Assembly: GCA_964626885.1 (NCBI GenBank)
Contig: CAZVJA010000009.1
Span: 1 to 54,574, forward strand
Direction of reading: 5' to 3'
Source of the DNA: CAZVJA01 sp964626885
GTDB taxonomy: Bacteria > Planctomycetota > Planctomycetia > Planctomycetales > Planctomycetaceae
DNA: 54,574 nt
A program made the translations under genes and the position numbers. Below are positions 1 through 7,720 of this stretch, in pieces. The notes beneath the pieces were generated by a model. That model worked only from the letters and a program-made list of their open reading frames with translations. It searched no databases and was not told the DNA's origin. The number at the start of each line of letters is the position of its first letter. Positions within the stretch are counted from its first letter, which is position 1.

Positions 1-4
1 GTTG

Positions 5-106
5 TGATCGTGGGAAAATCACGTTCCAAGTGGACCAAACTTGGGGACAAGGTCATGATCGTGGGAAAATCACGTTTCAAGTGGACCAAACTTGGGGACA
101 AGGTCA
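5..106. repeat. Two tandem copies of a 51-bp unit
   Basis: Positions 5-55 and 56-106 are the same 51-bp unit with a single difference (C at 26, T at 77). Each unit holds an inverted repeat CGTG/CACG, and the first copy also holds CCAAGT/ACTTGG, which the single substitution weakens in the second copy. The unit is a multiple of three and stays open in one forward frame, but nothing resembles a known protein. It lies past the 3' end of the endonuclease III gene. The window begins inside or just before copy one, so the array could extend to the left. Confidence 0.9.
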
Positions 107-172
107 ACACCACCCCCACCCCCAATTGCAACTCCGCCAACCCGCTTCCTCACATAACAATACCAACCTATT

Positions 173-859
173 TCAACGGGCTGCTAATGGAGGAAGTCCG
201 ACGCGGGCACAAAACGGAAGCAGGGAACACTCCATGCACTTCGGCCTTCGAGCGATACAAATCTTCCGGCCGTGATGGATCAGCCGATGCGAGAAATCGA
301 TCCAATCCTTTTGCGGCAAGATTTCCATCAGATCCTGCTCGATTTTTTCGGGATCCTTCTGACTCGTCAGACCGAGCAGGTTGGTGATTCTTCGGACGTG
401 CGTATCGACCACAACACCACTCGGAACGCCGAAGGCGGTCCCGAGCAGCACGTTCGCGGTCTTTCGCCCTACTCCCGGCAGTTTGACCAGGGCATCAAGA
501 TCCCGGGGGATTTCGCCGGCATGCCTCTCGACGACCGCTTGGGCCATTCCTCGAAGGTTGTTGGCCTTGGCTCTGAAGAAACCAGTAGACCGGATGATTT
601 TCTCAACGTCGCCCTGCTTCGACCTCGCCAAGTCAGATACAGTCGGATACCGGGCAAAGAGCGCCGGTGTCACCAGATTCACTCTCTCGTCAGTGCATTG
701 CGCCGAGAGGATTGTGGCCACCAGCAATTCATAGGGTGACTCATGTGTCAGGGCGCAGGTTGCCTCGGGGTACGTCTTAGCAAGGGTGCGGGCAACTTGC
801 CTTGCCTGCTCCTTGCGTTTCTGAACGGATGGCGATTTGGAAGTCTTCTTAGGAGGCAC
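173..859 (-). CDS. nth: Endonuclease III (DNA glycosylase/AP lyase)
   Basis: A 228-aa base-excision repair enzyme that removes oxidised pyrimidines and nicks the abasic site. The helix-hairpin-helix reads LPGVGRKTANV near residues 127-137, which includes the catalytic lysine. It is followed by VDTHV with the catalytic aspartate. The C-terminal iron-sulfur loop has the standard C-x6-C-x2-C-x5-C spacing (CIARRPKCMECSLLPFC). The N-terminus carries about 15 extra basic residues compared with E. coli Nth. The gene is divergent from the DUF309 gene, and the 147-bp spacer holds a palindrome. Family assignment is secure. Confidence 0.95.
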   Translation of the reverse strand: MPPKKTSKSPSVQKRKEQARQVARTLAKTYPEATCALTHESPYELLVATILSAQCTDERVNLVTPALFARYPTVSDLARSKQGDVEKIIRSTGFFRAKANNLRGMAQAVVERHAGEIPRDLDALVKLPGVGRKTANVLLGTAFGVPSGVVVDTHVRRITNLLGLTSQKDPEKIEQDLMEILPQKDWIDFSHRLIHHGRKICIARRPKCMECSLLPFCARVGLPPLAAR

Positions 860-929
860 GCTTGATATCCACCGATTGTTGTTTCGAGAGATTTTCGGAT
901 TCGGGAACTGTCTACCTGCGAAAACGGTA

Positions 930-949
930 CAGATTCGCTATCGAATCTG
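930..949. promoter_or_regulatory. Palindrome between divergent nth and DUF309 genes
   Basis: CAGATTCG (930-937) and CGAATCTG (942-949) form a perfect 8-bp inverted repeat around a CTAT centre. It sits in the spacer between the divergent nth and DUF309 genes, about 58 bp before the DUF309 start. It could be an operator for either gene or a small RNA hairpin. No repressor gene is adjacent, so the role is a guess. Confidence 0.45.
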
Positions 950-1006
950 CCGCTAGATTTCCAGCCCGTAGGCAGTAGGCCCCATTCCGTGTAAGATTCC
1001 AGAATA

Positions 1007-1399
1007 ATGACCACGTATGAAGAAAAGTACCTGGAGGGGATCAGACTGTTCAACTCCGAAGAGTTTTTCGAATGTCATGACATTCTGGAAGAGCTTTGGT
1101 CGGAGACGCTCGGCCATGACAAAAAATTTTACCAGGGCCTGATTCAGGCATCCGTGGCTTTATTCCACTTCGGGAACGAGAACCTTGGAGGAGCGCGAAA
1201 GCTCTATGAATCAGCGCGGCAGAACCTTGAACCTTATGGGCCATCATATTTGGGCCTCGACGTGACAAACTTCTTGAATGACATGAAGCGTTGTTTTCAG
1301 GAATTGCTCGACGCTGGCGATGTGTATCCTCAGGGGGTCGAATTGCTGGACGACCGAGTGCCGAAGATAACTTTGCAACCAGGGCCGGAGGCATCATGA
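1007..1399 (+). CDS. DUF309 family protein
   Basis: A 130-aa soluble protein matching the DUF309 family. Visible signature stretches are FECHDILEELW near residues 23-33 and YQGLIQASVALFHF followed by GNENLGGARKLY near residues 45-70. Members are small all-helical proteins of unknown biochemical function in many bacteria. The stop codon overlaps the start of the next gene in an ATGA junction (1396-1399), so the two are very probably translated together. Start chosen at ATG 1007, which gives the usual family length. Confidence 0.85.
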   Translation: MTTYEEKYLEGIRLFNSEEFFECHDILEELWSETLGHDKKFYQGLIQASVALFHFGNENLGGARKLYESARQNLEPYGPSYLGLDVTNFLNDMKRCFQELLDAGDVYPQGVELLDDRVPKITLQPGPEAS

Positions 1400-2097
1400 C
1401 TCGCCCGGTCGATCCCGCGGATGCGTTGGCGTTATTTTCGGGTCAGGCGCCGATCTTTCCGCTGCCTAACGTCGTTCACTTCCCACACCTGTTGTTACCT
1501 TTGCATATATTTGAACCTCGTTATCGGCGGATGGTGGAGGACGTGCTCGCCGGCGATCGATTGCTATCGATGGCTCTGCTGAAACCAGGATGGGAGGCTG
1601 CCGCGGAGTTCGATAAACCGGACGTCTTCCCGATGGCCTGCCTCGGACGGATTACCGCGGAGCAGCGTCTTCCCGACGGGCGATTCTACCTGGTCTTGCA
1701 GGGGTTGTGCCGAGCGAAAATATTATCCGAGCAGCATGTCCCTCTGCCGTATCGTGTGGCCAATTTGGAATTGCAGCCTGACAACTACCCGAACCCACCC
1801 TCCGTCGATCGCGACCAATTGCAACGAGAATTGATGAACGAGTTTCGCAAGCTCCGGGAAGACAGCAATTTGGAGCAGGTCTTCCAAAAGGCAGTACAGG
1901 CATCCGTGTCGATGGGGGTGATTTGCGACATGGTGGCGGACGCATTGAATCTGCCGCCAATTACGGCTCAGCAGGTTCTTGAAACGGTCGATGTTGATGC
2001 CCGCACCAAAATCGTGCTCGCACGAATCCGCGAAAAACTGCAGGCGGGACGACGCCCACGAGGTCGCGATTTCCCCCCGCGGTTTAGCTGCAATTGA
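1396..2097 (+). CDS. LON peptidase substrate-binding (LAN) domain protein
   Basis: A 233-aa protein of the stand-alone LON N-terminal domain family, lacking the ATPase and protease parts. The typical opening IFPLPNVVHFPHLLLPLHIF followed by EPRYRRMVED is seen at about residues 20-48, and GRFYLVLQGLCRAKI in the middle matches the family core. The last ~90 residues are helical, as in full-length Lon N domains. The start at ATG 1396 overlaps the DUF309 stop by ATGA. A longer frame opens at 1291, but it lies inside DUF309 and adds no conserved sequence. The domain probably recognises proteins; its client here is unknown. Confidence 0.85.
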   Translation: MTRPVDPADALALFSGQAPIFPLPNVVHFPHLLLPLHIFEPRYRRMVEDVLAGDRLLSMALLKPGWEAAAEFDKPDVFPMACLGRITAEQRLPDGRFYLVLQGLCRAKILSEQHVPLPYRVANLELQPDNYPNPPSVDRDQLQRELMNEFRKLREDSNLEQVFQKAVQASVSMGVICDMVADALNLPPITAQQVLETVDVDARTKIVLARIREKLQAGRRPRGRDFPPRFSCN

Positions 2098-2103
2098 GCA
2101 GGT

Positions 2104-2132
2104 TTGACGCTCTTCCGTCCCCCCTCTAAAAT
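2104..2132 (+). promoter_or_regulatory. Sigma-70-type promoter for folE
   Basis: TTGACG (2104-2109), a 17-bp spacer and TAAAAT (2127-2132) match the housekeeping consensus at 5/6 in both boxes. Transcription would begin near 2139, leaving a leader of about 74 nt before folE. Confidence 0.65.
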
Positions 2133-2212
2133 CAAGTTCTTGCCGGAAAATGACAGGTTCCGGGCAATGAACAACTGAGATTCTGGCCTCTATTTCCGAG
2201 TAATACATCGCC

Positions 2213-2824
2213 ATGAACTGCGCCGATTCCGCCGATAATAACTCGATCGGCGCAACCAATGCCGTCGATCTTCCGCGGATTGAGCGGGCCGTACGGGAAA
2301 TACTCGCCGCGATTGGCGAAGATCCGGATCGTTCGAGCCTGTGCGAGACGCCGGCTCGGGTCGCGCGAATGTACGCTGAGCTGTTCGCCGGTTTGCGGAG
2401 CGACCCATCCAGGCACCTCAAACGAGTTTTTGAGGAACAATACGACGAACTCGTTCTGGTCCGCGATATCTCGTTTAACAGCATGTGCGAGCATCATCTC
2501 TTGCCCTTCATGGGAGTGGCTCACGTCGGATATCTTCCGCGAGGCAAAGTGACAGGGTTAAGCAAACTGGCGCGCGTCGTGGAGGAGATTTCTCATCGAC
2601 CGCAGGTACAGGAGCGCATGACGCACCAGATCGCCGACCTTGTGAGCAGCGAGTTGGATGCCAAGGGGGTCGTCGTGGTCATTGAAGCCACTCACACCTG
2701 CATGACGATTCGCGGTATTCGCAAGCCGGGCAGCCTGACTGTGACCAGCGCCGTGCGCGGATTATTCAAGTCGAACCTATCCAGTCGCGCGGAAGCGATG
2801 GCTCTCATCAATCGCTCGTCGTAA
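2213..2824 (+). CDS. folE: GTP cyclohydrolase I
   Basis: A 203-aa type I GTP cyclohydrolase, converting GTP to 7,8-dihydroneopterin triphosphate, the first step to folate and other pterins. Zinc-site and active-site segments are clear: MCEHHLLPFMG near residues 91-101, GLSKLARVVEEIS near 115-127 and HTCMTIRGIRKPGS near 160-174. Its own promoter candidate lies upstream. Pterins from this step may also feed tetrahydromethanopterin-like cofactors; homologues of C1 cofactor genes are present further right in the window (inference). Confidence 0.96.
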   Translation: MNCADSADNNSIGATNAVDLPRIERAVREILAAIGEDPDRSSLCETPARVARMYAELFAGLRSDPSRHLKRVFEEQYDELVLVRDISFNSMCEHHLLPFMGVAHVGYLPRGKVTGLSKLARVVEEISHRPQVQERMTHQIADLVSSELDAKGVVVVIEATHTCMTIRGIRKPGSLTVTSAVRGLFKSNLSSRAEAMALINRSS

Positions 2825-2840
2825 TGGCAAAGCGCCTCAT

Positions 2841-3623
2841 ATGATCGCCCAGTTTGCATTGCGGCTGATTTGCGGCATGAGTCTGATGTGGGTGGCGATG
2901 CCCCGCCGACAGGTGACTTCCGGGTTCTTCCGCATTCAGATGCTTGTGGTACTTGGACTGAGCGTGCTTGCCGGGCTGACATCCGGAGCAACGGACGCAA
3001 ACGAATCGACAGCCTCCACGGAGGGCTGGAGCTCTTTGCTTCCCTATATCGCATTGGGGGGAATGGCGTTCTGCGGTTCGGTCGTCTGGACCCTCGGACG
3101 TCGCGGTGCGGGGAATACTTTTGCCTTCATGATTGCCGGCCTCTCCACCGCGATTTTGATCGCGACCGCCTCTCGGATTTTTGGCGGGCAAAGCACCACC
3201 TGGGTACAAAGCGCCCTACTTGCGGGGATTTCCGAACTTGGCTCATCCTTGCAGTTAGGAGCCGCAGTAACTGGGATGCTGCTCGGTCACTGGTACCTGA
3301 CGGCTCCCACAATGTCGACCGATCCACTCAACCGTTTGAATACCTATCTCGGCGGGGCATCGATCATCCGGCTTGTCCTGTCGGCATTGACGTTCATGTC
3401 AGCCTTCAACAGGGTCTCGGGCCCGACGCAGGAAACCTGGTTGGCCTTGCGATGGCTGGCGGGAATCTTTGGCCCCTTGCTAGTCAGCCTGATGGTCTGG
3501 CGGATTCTCAAGTATCGAAACACCCAATCGGCAACGGGGGTGTTATTCGTTGGAGTTATTCTGGTGTTCATCGGTGATATGACCGGAGCCCTGCTGGGCC
3601 GCGAATTGGGCATCTCCCTGTGA
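2841..3623 (+). CDS. Hypothetical eight-helix membrane protein
   Basis: A 260-aa very hydrophobic protein that I do not recognise. About eight membrane segments can be drawn, near residues 1-20, 30-50, 68-88, 97-115, 128-158, 172-192, 205-228 and 233-252. One glycine-rich helix contains QLGAAVTGMLLGHWYLT. No catalytic motif is visible. The gene starts 16 bp after folE and is probably co-transcribed with it. Homologues may be restricted to planctomycetes (inference). Confidence 0.75.
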   Translation: MIAQFALRLICGMSLMWVAMPRRQVTSGFFRIQMLVVLGLSVLAGLTSGATDANESTASTEGWSSLLPYIALGGMAFCGSVVWTLGRRGAGNTFAFMIAGLSTAILIATASRIFGGQSTTWVQSALLAGISELGSSLQLGAAVTGMLLGHWYLTAPTMSTDPLNRLNTYLGGASIIRLVLSALTFMSAFNRVSGPTQETWLALRWLAGIFGPLLVSLMVWRILKYRNTQSATGVLFVGVILVFIGDMTGALLGRELGISL

Positions 3624-3891
3624 CCGGCTCCCGACTGCGGGAATATTTGCAGGTAATCGGCTTCAGAATGCCGGAATGTGCTGGAAACCTCACTTTTTGA
3701 GGGACAGCGGATCTGTTAGCCCTCAGCGGCTCTTCGCTTTGATCCCCCAGCCCGATGGAAGTTACCCGCTGTCCGAGGTATCCTTGAAAGGTGTGGGCAC
3801 GCCGGGAGTCTGAAGGTGGGGATCTCTCAGACTTCCAGTCGGCTCCACGTAAGAGGCGGAATAGCAGAGGATTCCGGCTGGCTGGGGTAAT
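3624..3891 (+). other. Hairpin-rich intergenic region, possible structured leader
   Basis: This 268-bp spacer carries several inverted repeats: CCTCA/TGAGG (3688-3692, 3698-3702), GGACAGCGG/CCGCTGTCC (3702-3710, 3766-3774), AGTCTGA/TCAGACT (3807-3813, 3827-3833) and CGGAAT/ATTCCG (3857-3862, 3871-3876). TGAGGG at 3698-3703 can also pair with CCCTCA at 3720-3725, so some helices exclude each other. It does not match tmRNA, SRP RNA, RNase P or a riboswitch that I know. It could be a leader for the gene at 3892, or a terminator region. Confidence 0.35.
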
Positions 3892-4365
3892 ATGCAAATC
3901 GCGTTTCGTTGTCCGCGTTGCCAGAACCAAAACCTCGCCGATAACGTCGAATCGGCGGCGATTCTCGCTTGCGCGCATTGTGACTGGTCGCGGAAAACCA
4001 CGCACAATGGTCCGTCCGACGAGACGCCCAATCAATGCCTTGCTTGCGGATGCCACGATCTATGGCGTCAGAAGGATTTTCCGCAACGTTTGGGTGTATT
4101 GTTGGCCGGCATGGCGATCGTATTGAGCACCATTGCAGCGGCGTTCTATCGACCGGTTCTGGCGATCGGTGTGCTAATGGTATTCGCTTTGATTGACCTT
4201 GCACTCTACATGGTCATGCGCGACGTGTTGGTTTGTTACCGTTGCGGGGCAAGGTTTCGAAAGACCGCGATGCAGGACGAACATCCCACGTTCAATTTGG
4301 AGACCGCCGAACGATACCGCCAGGAAGAGCGCCGGCTTAAAGAGGCGTCGAGACACGGAGGCTGA
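3892..4365 (+). CDS. Zinc-ribbon membrane protein, hypothetical
   Basis: A 157-aa protein with three CxxC pairs in the N-terminal half (CPRC near residue 7, CAHC near 27, CLACGC near 49), then two adjacent transmembrane helices (about residues 63-105), then a fourth pair CYRC near residue 115 and a charged Glu/Arg-rich tail. The pattern suggests cytosolic zinc ribbons on both sides of a membrane hairpin. I cannot assign a function. Such small proteins often act as sensors or assembly factors, but nothing here shows that. ATG 3892 has only a weak GGGG ribosome site. Confidence 0.75.
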   Translation: MQIAFRCPRCQNQNLADNVESAAILACAHCDWSRKTTHNGPSDETPNQCLACGCHDLWRQKDFPQRLGVLLAGMAIVLSTIAAAFYRPVLAIGVLMVFALIDLALYMVMRDVLVCYRCGARFRKTAMQDEHPTFNLETAERYRQEERRLKEASRHGG

Positions 4366-4455
4366 CGCCCTCGAGACCGCGCCGATCCAAATATCTCACT
4401 CACATCCCATTGCGTATTGCTCACGCAAATAGAATCTCCGCAAGGGCAGCCTGAC

Positions 4456-7455
4456 GTGCAAGAACGACGACGCCAGTTGACTGAAGACCTTGCCGGGCTC
4501 CTGGACGGGGATCTGCGTTGCGATCCGGTTACGTTGTCGGTGTACTCCAGCGACGCGAGCATTTACCAGATAACGCCGCTGGCGGTCGCGTTTCCGAAGC
4601 ACCGTGACGACGTCGCAACCCTTGCCCGATATGCGTCCGAAAAACGAGTTCCGCTGATTGCCCGCGGCGCAGGGACGGGGGTCGCCGGGCAAGCGATCGG
4701 TCCCGGCATCATTGTCGATTTTTCCCGCCACATGTCGAACATTGTGCGGATTGGATCAGAAACAGTCCGCGTCGAGCCGGGTATTGTCCGCGATCGCTTA
4801 AACCAGGTTTTGCGCGACCATGGCCGCTATTACCCGCCAGATCCTTCCAACACCGCCGTGACGACTGTCGGAGGGATGCTGGCAGTCGATGCTGCAGGAT
4901 CTCGTTCGGTGCGGGTGGGATCGGCGCGGGATCATGTCGAAAGCATCGAATCCGTGCTGGCGGACGGCCAAATCGTGGAGTTCGGAAATGAACCGGCCAC
5001 GAAACAACTCCTTGCGGAAAGTAGCGGCTATGAATCTTCTCATCCCAGCGGAGAGACCGCCAAGAAGAACGGCGAAGAACGCTGGTCCAGCGAAGGCCCT
5101 AAACGGGAGATTGTGGCAGGGCTGAGAAAAATTCTCGCGGAGAATCATCAGCTAATCCTTGAGCGGCAGCCTCCTCTTGTCCGCAACTGCAGTGGATACT
5201 ACCTGCGCGGCGTCCTTGGAGACGGTGGGCTGCATGTACCAAGGATGCTCGTCGGCTCGGAGGGGACGCTGGCACTGTTCACCGAGGCGACACTGCACAC
5301 GTCACCGCTTCCTGCATTTCGGGGTGTGGTGTTGCTGCTGTTCGGCGATTTGGAAGCAGCACTCAGGTCCGTACAAATAATTGCACGCCAACAACCAAGT
5401 GCGTGCGATCTGCTGGATCGTCGACTGCTCACCCTTGCGCGCGAAGCGGATGCCCGTTTCGATCGGCTAGCTTCCCCTGCTGCAGAGGCTGCCCTGCTGG
5501 TCGAGCAGACCGGATTCAGCGATCGTCAGGTTCGGGATCGAATCGGCATGGTGGTCCGGGCTGTTCGCGACCTGCAAGCAAATGTGATTATCGCTGCGGA
5601 AGGATATACCTTCGACGATGTCGAGTTTCTGTGGTCGCTGCCGAACACCGTCGTTCCGCACTTGAATCGTCTGAAAGGCCTTACCCGGCCGATTCCCTTT
5701 GTCGAAGACATCGCGGTTCCACCAGAAGCGGTAAACGAGTTTCTGATTCGTGCACAAAAAGTATTTCAGATCCACGAGGTAACGGCATCGTTGTATTCGC
5801 ACGCGGCGGCCGGGCAGATCCACCTGCGCCCGTTTCTCCCTGCCCCTTCTCCTGTCGATGGTCCCAAAATCGAAAACATCGCGCGCGACCTTTACGATGC
5901 GGTTTTTGCCGTTGGCGGGACGATCAGCGGCGAACATGGCGACGGTTTGGCACGGACGGCCTTCGTGCGCACACAGTACGGTCCGCTCTACAACGTCTTT
6001 GTGCAAATCAAGCAACTATTCGATCCGCACCACATTCTGAATCCCGACAAGATTATCAGTGACGACCCATTGCTCACGCGTCGCAATATTCGTCCCGCAA
6101 CCGTTCCGTCCCCGCAGGTCGTCGATTTGCAATTGCGATGGAGTCCGCAGGATCTGTCGCGCGCGACGGCGAGCTGCAATGGCTGCGGAACCTGCCGTAC
6201 ACAAGCTGCCAACCTGCGAATGTGTCCATTTCTGCGGGCTGAAGTTCGCGAAGAAGCTAGTCCGCGAGCCAAGGCAAATGTTTTGCGAGATTACGTCTCA
6301 GGCACGATCGACTCACTTGATCTTGCATCACCGGAGATGAAGGCGCTCGGGGATCTCTGCTTCAATTGCAAACAATGCCAGCTTGAATGCCCCGCGAATG
6401 TCGACATTCCCCAGATGATGATTGAGGCGAAGGCCGCATACGTCGCTGCGAACGGGCTCTCCGGAGTTGACTGGCTTCTCTCGCGAGTCCACTCTTTCGG
6501 AGCGCTGGGGAGCACCGCTTCTCTAGGGTTGAATTGGGCCATCGGCAATCCAACGGCTCGCTGGATTCTGGAGAAGACCGTCGGTATCGCGCGCCTTCGA
6601 AAACTGCCTCTTTACGCGCGTCGCCCGTTTCTGAGTTCACTCAGTCGGGATCTGATGCGTATGCCTCGTCATTCCGGAAAGCGCAAGCCGGTCGTGTATT
6701 TTGTCAGTGAGTATGCGAATTACTACGACACTGAACTAGCCCGTGCATTCGTCGCGATCCTGCGGCACAACGGAATTCCTGTGTGTGTCCCCCCCGACCA
6801 GACTGGCACTGGCATGGCCATGATCACGGCCGGCGATCTCGCGGCAGCCAGAGATGTTGCCGAACGAAATGTCCGCGAACTGGCGGAACTTGCCCGCGAC
6901 GGCCTGCCGATCGTCTGCACCGAACCCTCCGCGGCAATCTGCCTCAAGCAAGAATACCCCAAATTACTCGATCACCCCGACGTCGAGGAGGTCGCAGCGC
7001 GAGTCGTTGACGCCGGAACGTACTTACTCTCCCTCCACTCGGAGGGGCGTCTGCGGACTGACTTTTCCCCGCTGGATCTCGACGTCGGCTACCACACCCC
7101 CTGCCATCTCAAGGCTCTCCAGACCGGAATTCCGTACCAGAAACTCCTTTCTTTGATTCCTCAATTGCGTTTGCATAGAATTGAAGAAGGGTGTTCCGGA
7201 ATGGCAGGAGCTTTCGGGCTGACTGAGCAGAACTTCCAGGCTTCGATCCGCATCGGTTGGGGGTTGATTTCACGAATGCGGGCCGGTGACTTAGCGATCG
7301 GCGCGACCGAATGCAGCAGCTGCAAAATCCAGATGGAACAAGGGACAACCGCACCGACTTTGCATCCGGTGAAGCTGCTGGCTTTGGCCTACGGTTTGAT
7401 GCCGGAGATTCGCAAGAAACTCGCCCCATCCGATCGTAAGTTGGTTGTGACTTGA
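4456..7455 (+). CDS. FAD/Fe-S D-2-hydroxyacid dehydrogenase (GlcD-GlpC-like fusion)
   Basis: About 999 aa. The N-terminal FAD_binding_4 domain shows RGAGTGVAGQAIGPGIIVDF near residues 70-90. The FAD-oxidase C domain ends with GTISGEHGDGLARTAF near 490-505. Two ferredoxin-like cysteine clusters follow (CNGCGTC with a fourth cysteine, and CFNCKQCQLECP). Two CCG-type blocks close the protein (YHTPCH with EGCSGMAG, and ECSSCKIQMEQG). This is the layout of D-lactate or D-2-hydroxyglutarate dehydrogenases of the Dld/YdiJ type, which pass electrons to a quinone or electron carrier; the substrate is not visible. I place the start at GTG 4456 behind AAGGG; an in-frame TTG at 4417 has no ribosome site. 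The gene ends 16 bp before moaD. Confidence 0.88.
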   Translation: MQERRRQLTEDLAGLLDGDLRCDPVTLSVYSSDASIYQITPLAVAFPKHRDDVATLARYASEKRVPLIARGAGTGVAGQAIGPGIIVDFSRHMSNIVRIGSETVRVEPGIVRDRLNQVLRDHGRYYPPDPSNTAVTTVGGMLAVDAAGSRSVRVGSARDHVESIESVLADGQIVEFGNEPATKQLLAESSGYESSHPSGETAKKNGEERWSSEGPKREIVAGLRKILAENHQLILERQPPLVRNCSGYYLRGVLGDGGLHVPRMLVGSEGTLALFTEATLHTSPLPAFRGVVLLLFGDLEAALRSVQIIARQQPSACDLLDRRLLTLAREADARFDRLASPAAEAALLVEQTGFSDRQVRDRIGMVVRAVRDLQANVIIAAEGYTFDDVEFLWSLPNTVVPHLNRLKGLTRPIPFVEDIAVPPEAVNEFLIRAQKVFQIHEVTASLYSHAAAGQIHLRPFLPAPSPVDGPKIENIARDLYDAVFAVGGTISGEHGDGLARTAFVRTQYGPLYNVFVQIKQLFDPHHILNPDKIISDDPLLTRRNIRPATVPSPQVVDLQLRWSPQDLSRATASCNGCGTCRTQAANLRMCPFLRAEVREEASPRAKANVLRDYVSGTIDSLDLASPEMKALGDLCFNCKQCQLECPANVDIPQMMIEAKAAYVAANGLSGVDWLLSRVHSFGALGSTASLGLNWAIGNPTARWILEKTVGIARLRKLPLYARRPFLSSLSRDLMRMPRHSGKRKPVVYFVSEYANYYDTELARAFVAILRHNGIPVCVPPDQTGTGMAMITAGDLAAARDVAERNVRELAELARDGLPIVCTEPSAAICLKQEYPKLLDHPDVEEVAARVVDAGTYLLSLHSEGRLRTDFSPLDLDVGYHTPCHLKALQTGIPYQKLLSLIPQLRLHRIEEGCSGMAGAFGLTEQNFQASIRIGWGLISRMRAGDLAIGATECSSCKIQMEQGTTAPTLHPVKLLALAYGLMPEIRKKLAPSDRKLVVT

Positions 7456-7471
7456 AAGCGTTGGTGAGTCG

Positions 7472-7717
7472 ATGAAGCTGGATGTGCAGTTGTTTGCTCG
7501 GGCACGCGATTTGGCCGGCGCGGATCGGGTCGAGATCAACCTTCCCGAAACGGCTTGTGTGGGTGAACTGCGCACGCAATTGGGGCAAAGCTTTCCCCAA
7601 TTGTCACCCATACTCTCCAACCTATTGATCGCGGTCGATACGAACTACGCCAGCGACGAGAGCCCCCTGGCTCCGGGGTGTGAAGTGGCCTGCTTTCCAC
7701 CAGTCAGCGGAGGATAA
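7472..7717 (+). CDS. moaD: Molybdopterin synthase sulfur carrier subunit
   Basis: An 81-aa ubiquitin-fold protein ending in the obligatory Gly-Gly (FPPVSGG), which becomes a thiocarboxylate and donates sulfur to cyclic pyranopterin monophosphate. The VKLFARARDLAG-type opening (LDVQLFARARDLAGADRVEI) and length are typical of MoaD. It sits 3 bp before the MoaE-containing fusion gene, so the two halves of molybdopterin synthase are encoded together. Confidence 0.93.
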   Translation: MKLDVQLFARARDLAGADRVEINLPETACVGELRTQLGQSFPQLSPILSNLLIAVDTNYASDESPLAPGCEVACFPPVSGG

Positions 7718-7720
7718 CGA

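Noticed and set aside
1..106. CRISPR array at the left edge
   Set aside because: The copies are directly adjacent with no spacers, so this is a tandem duplication.
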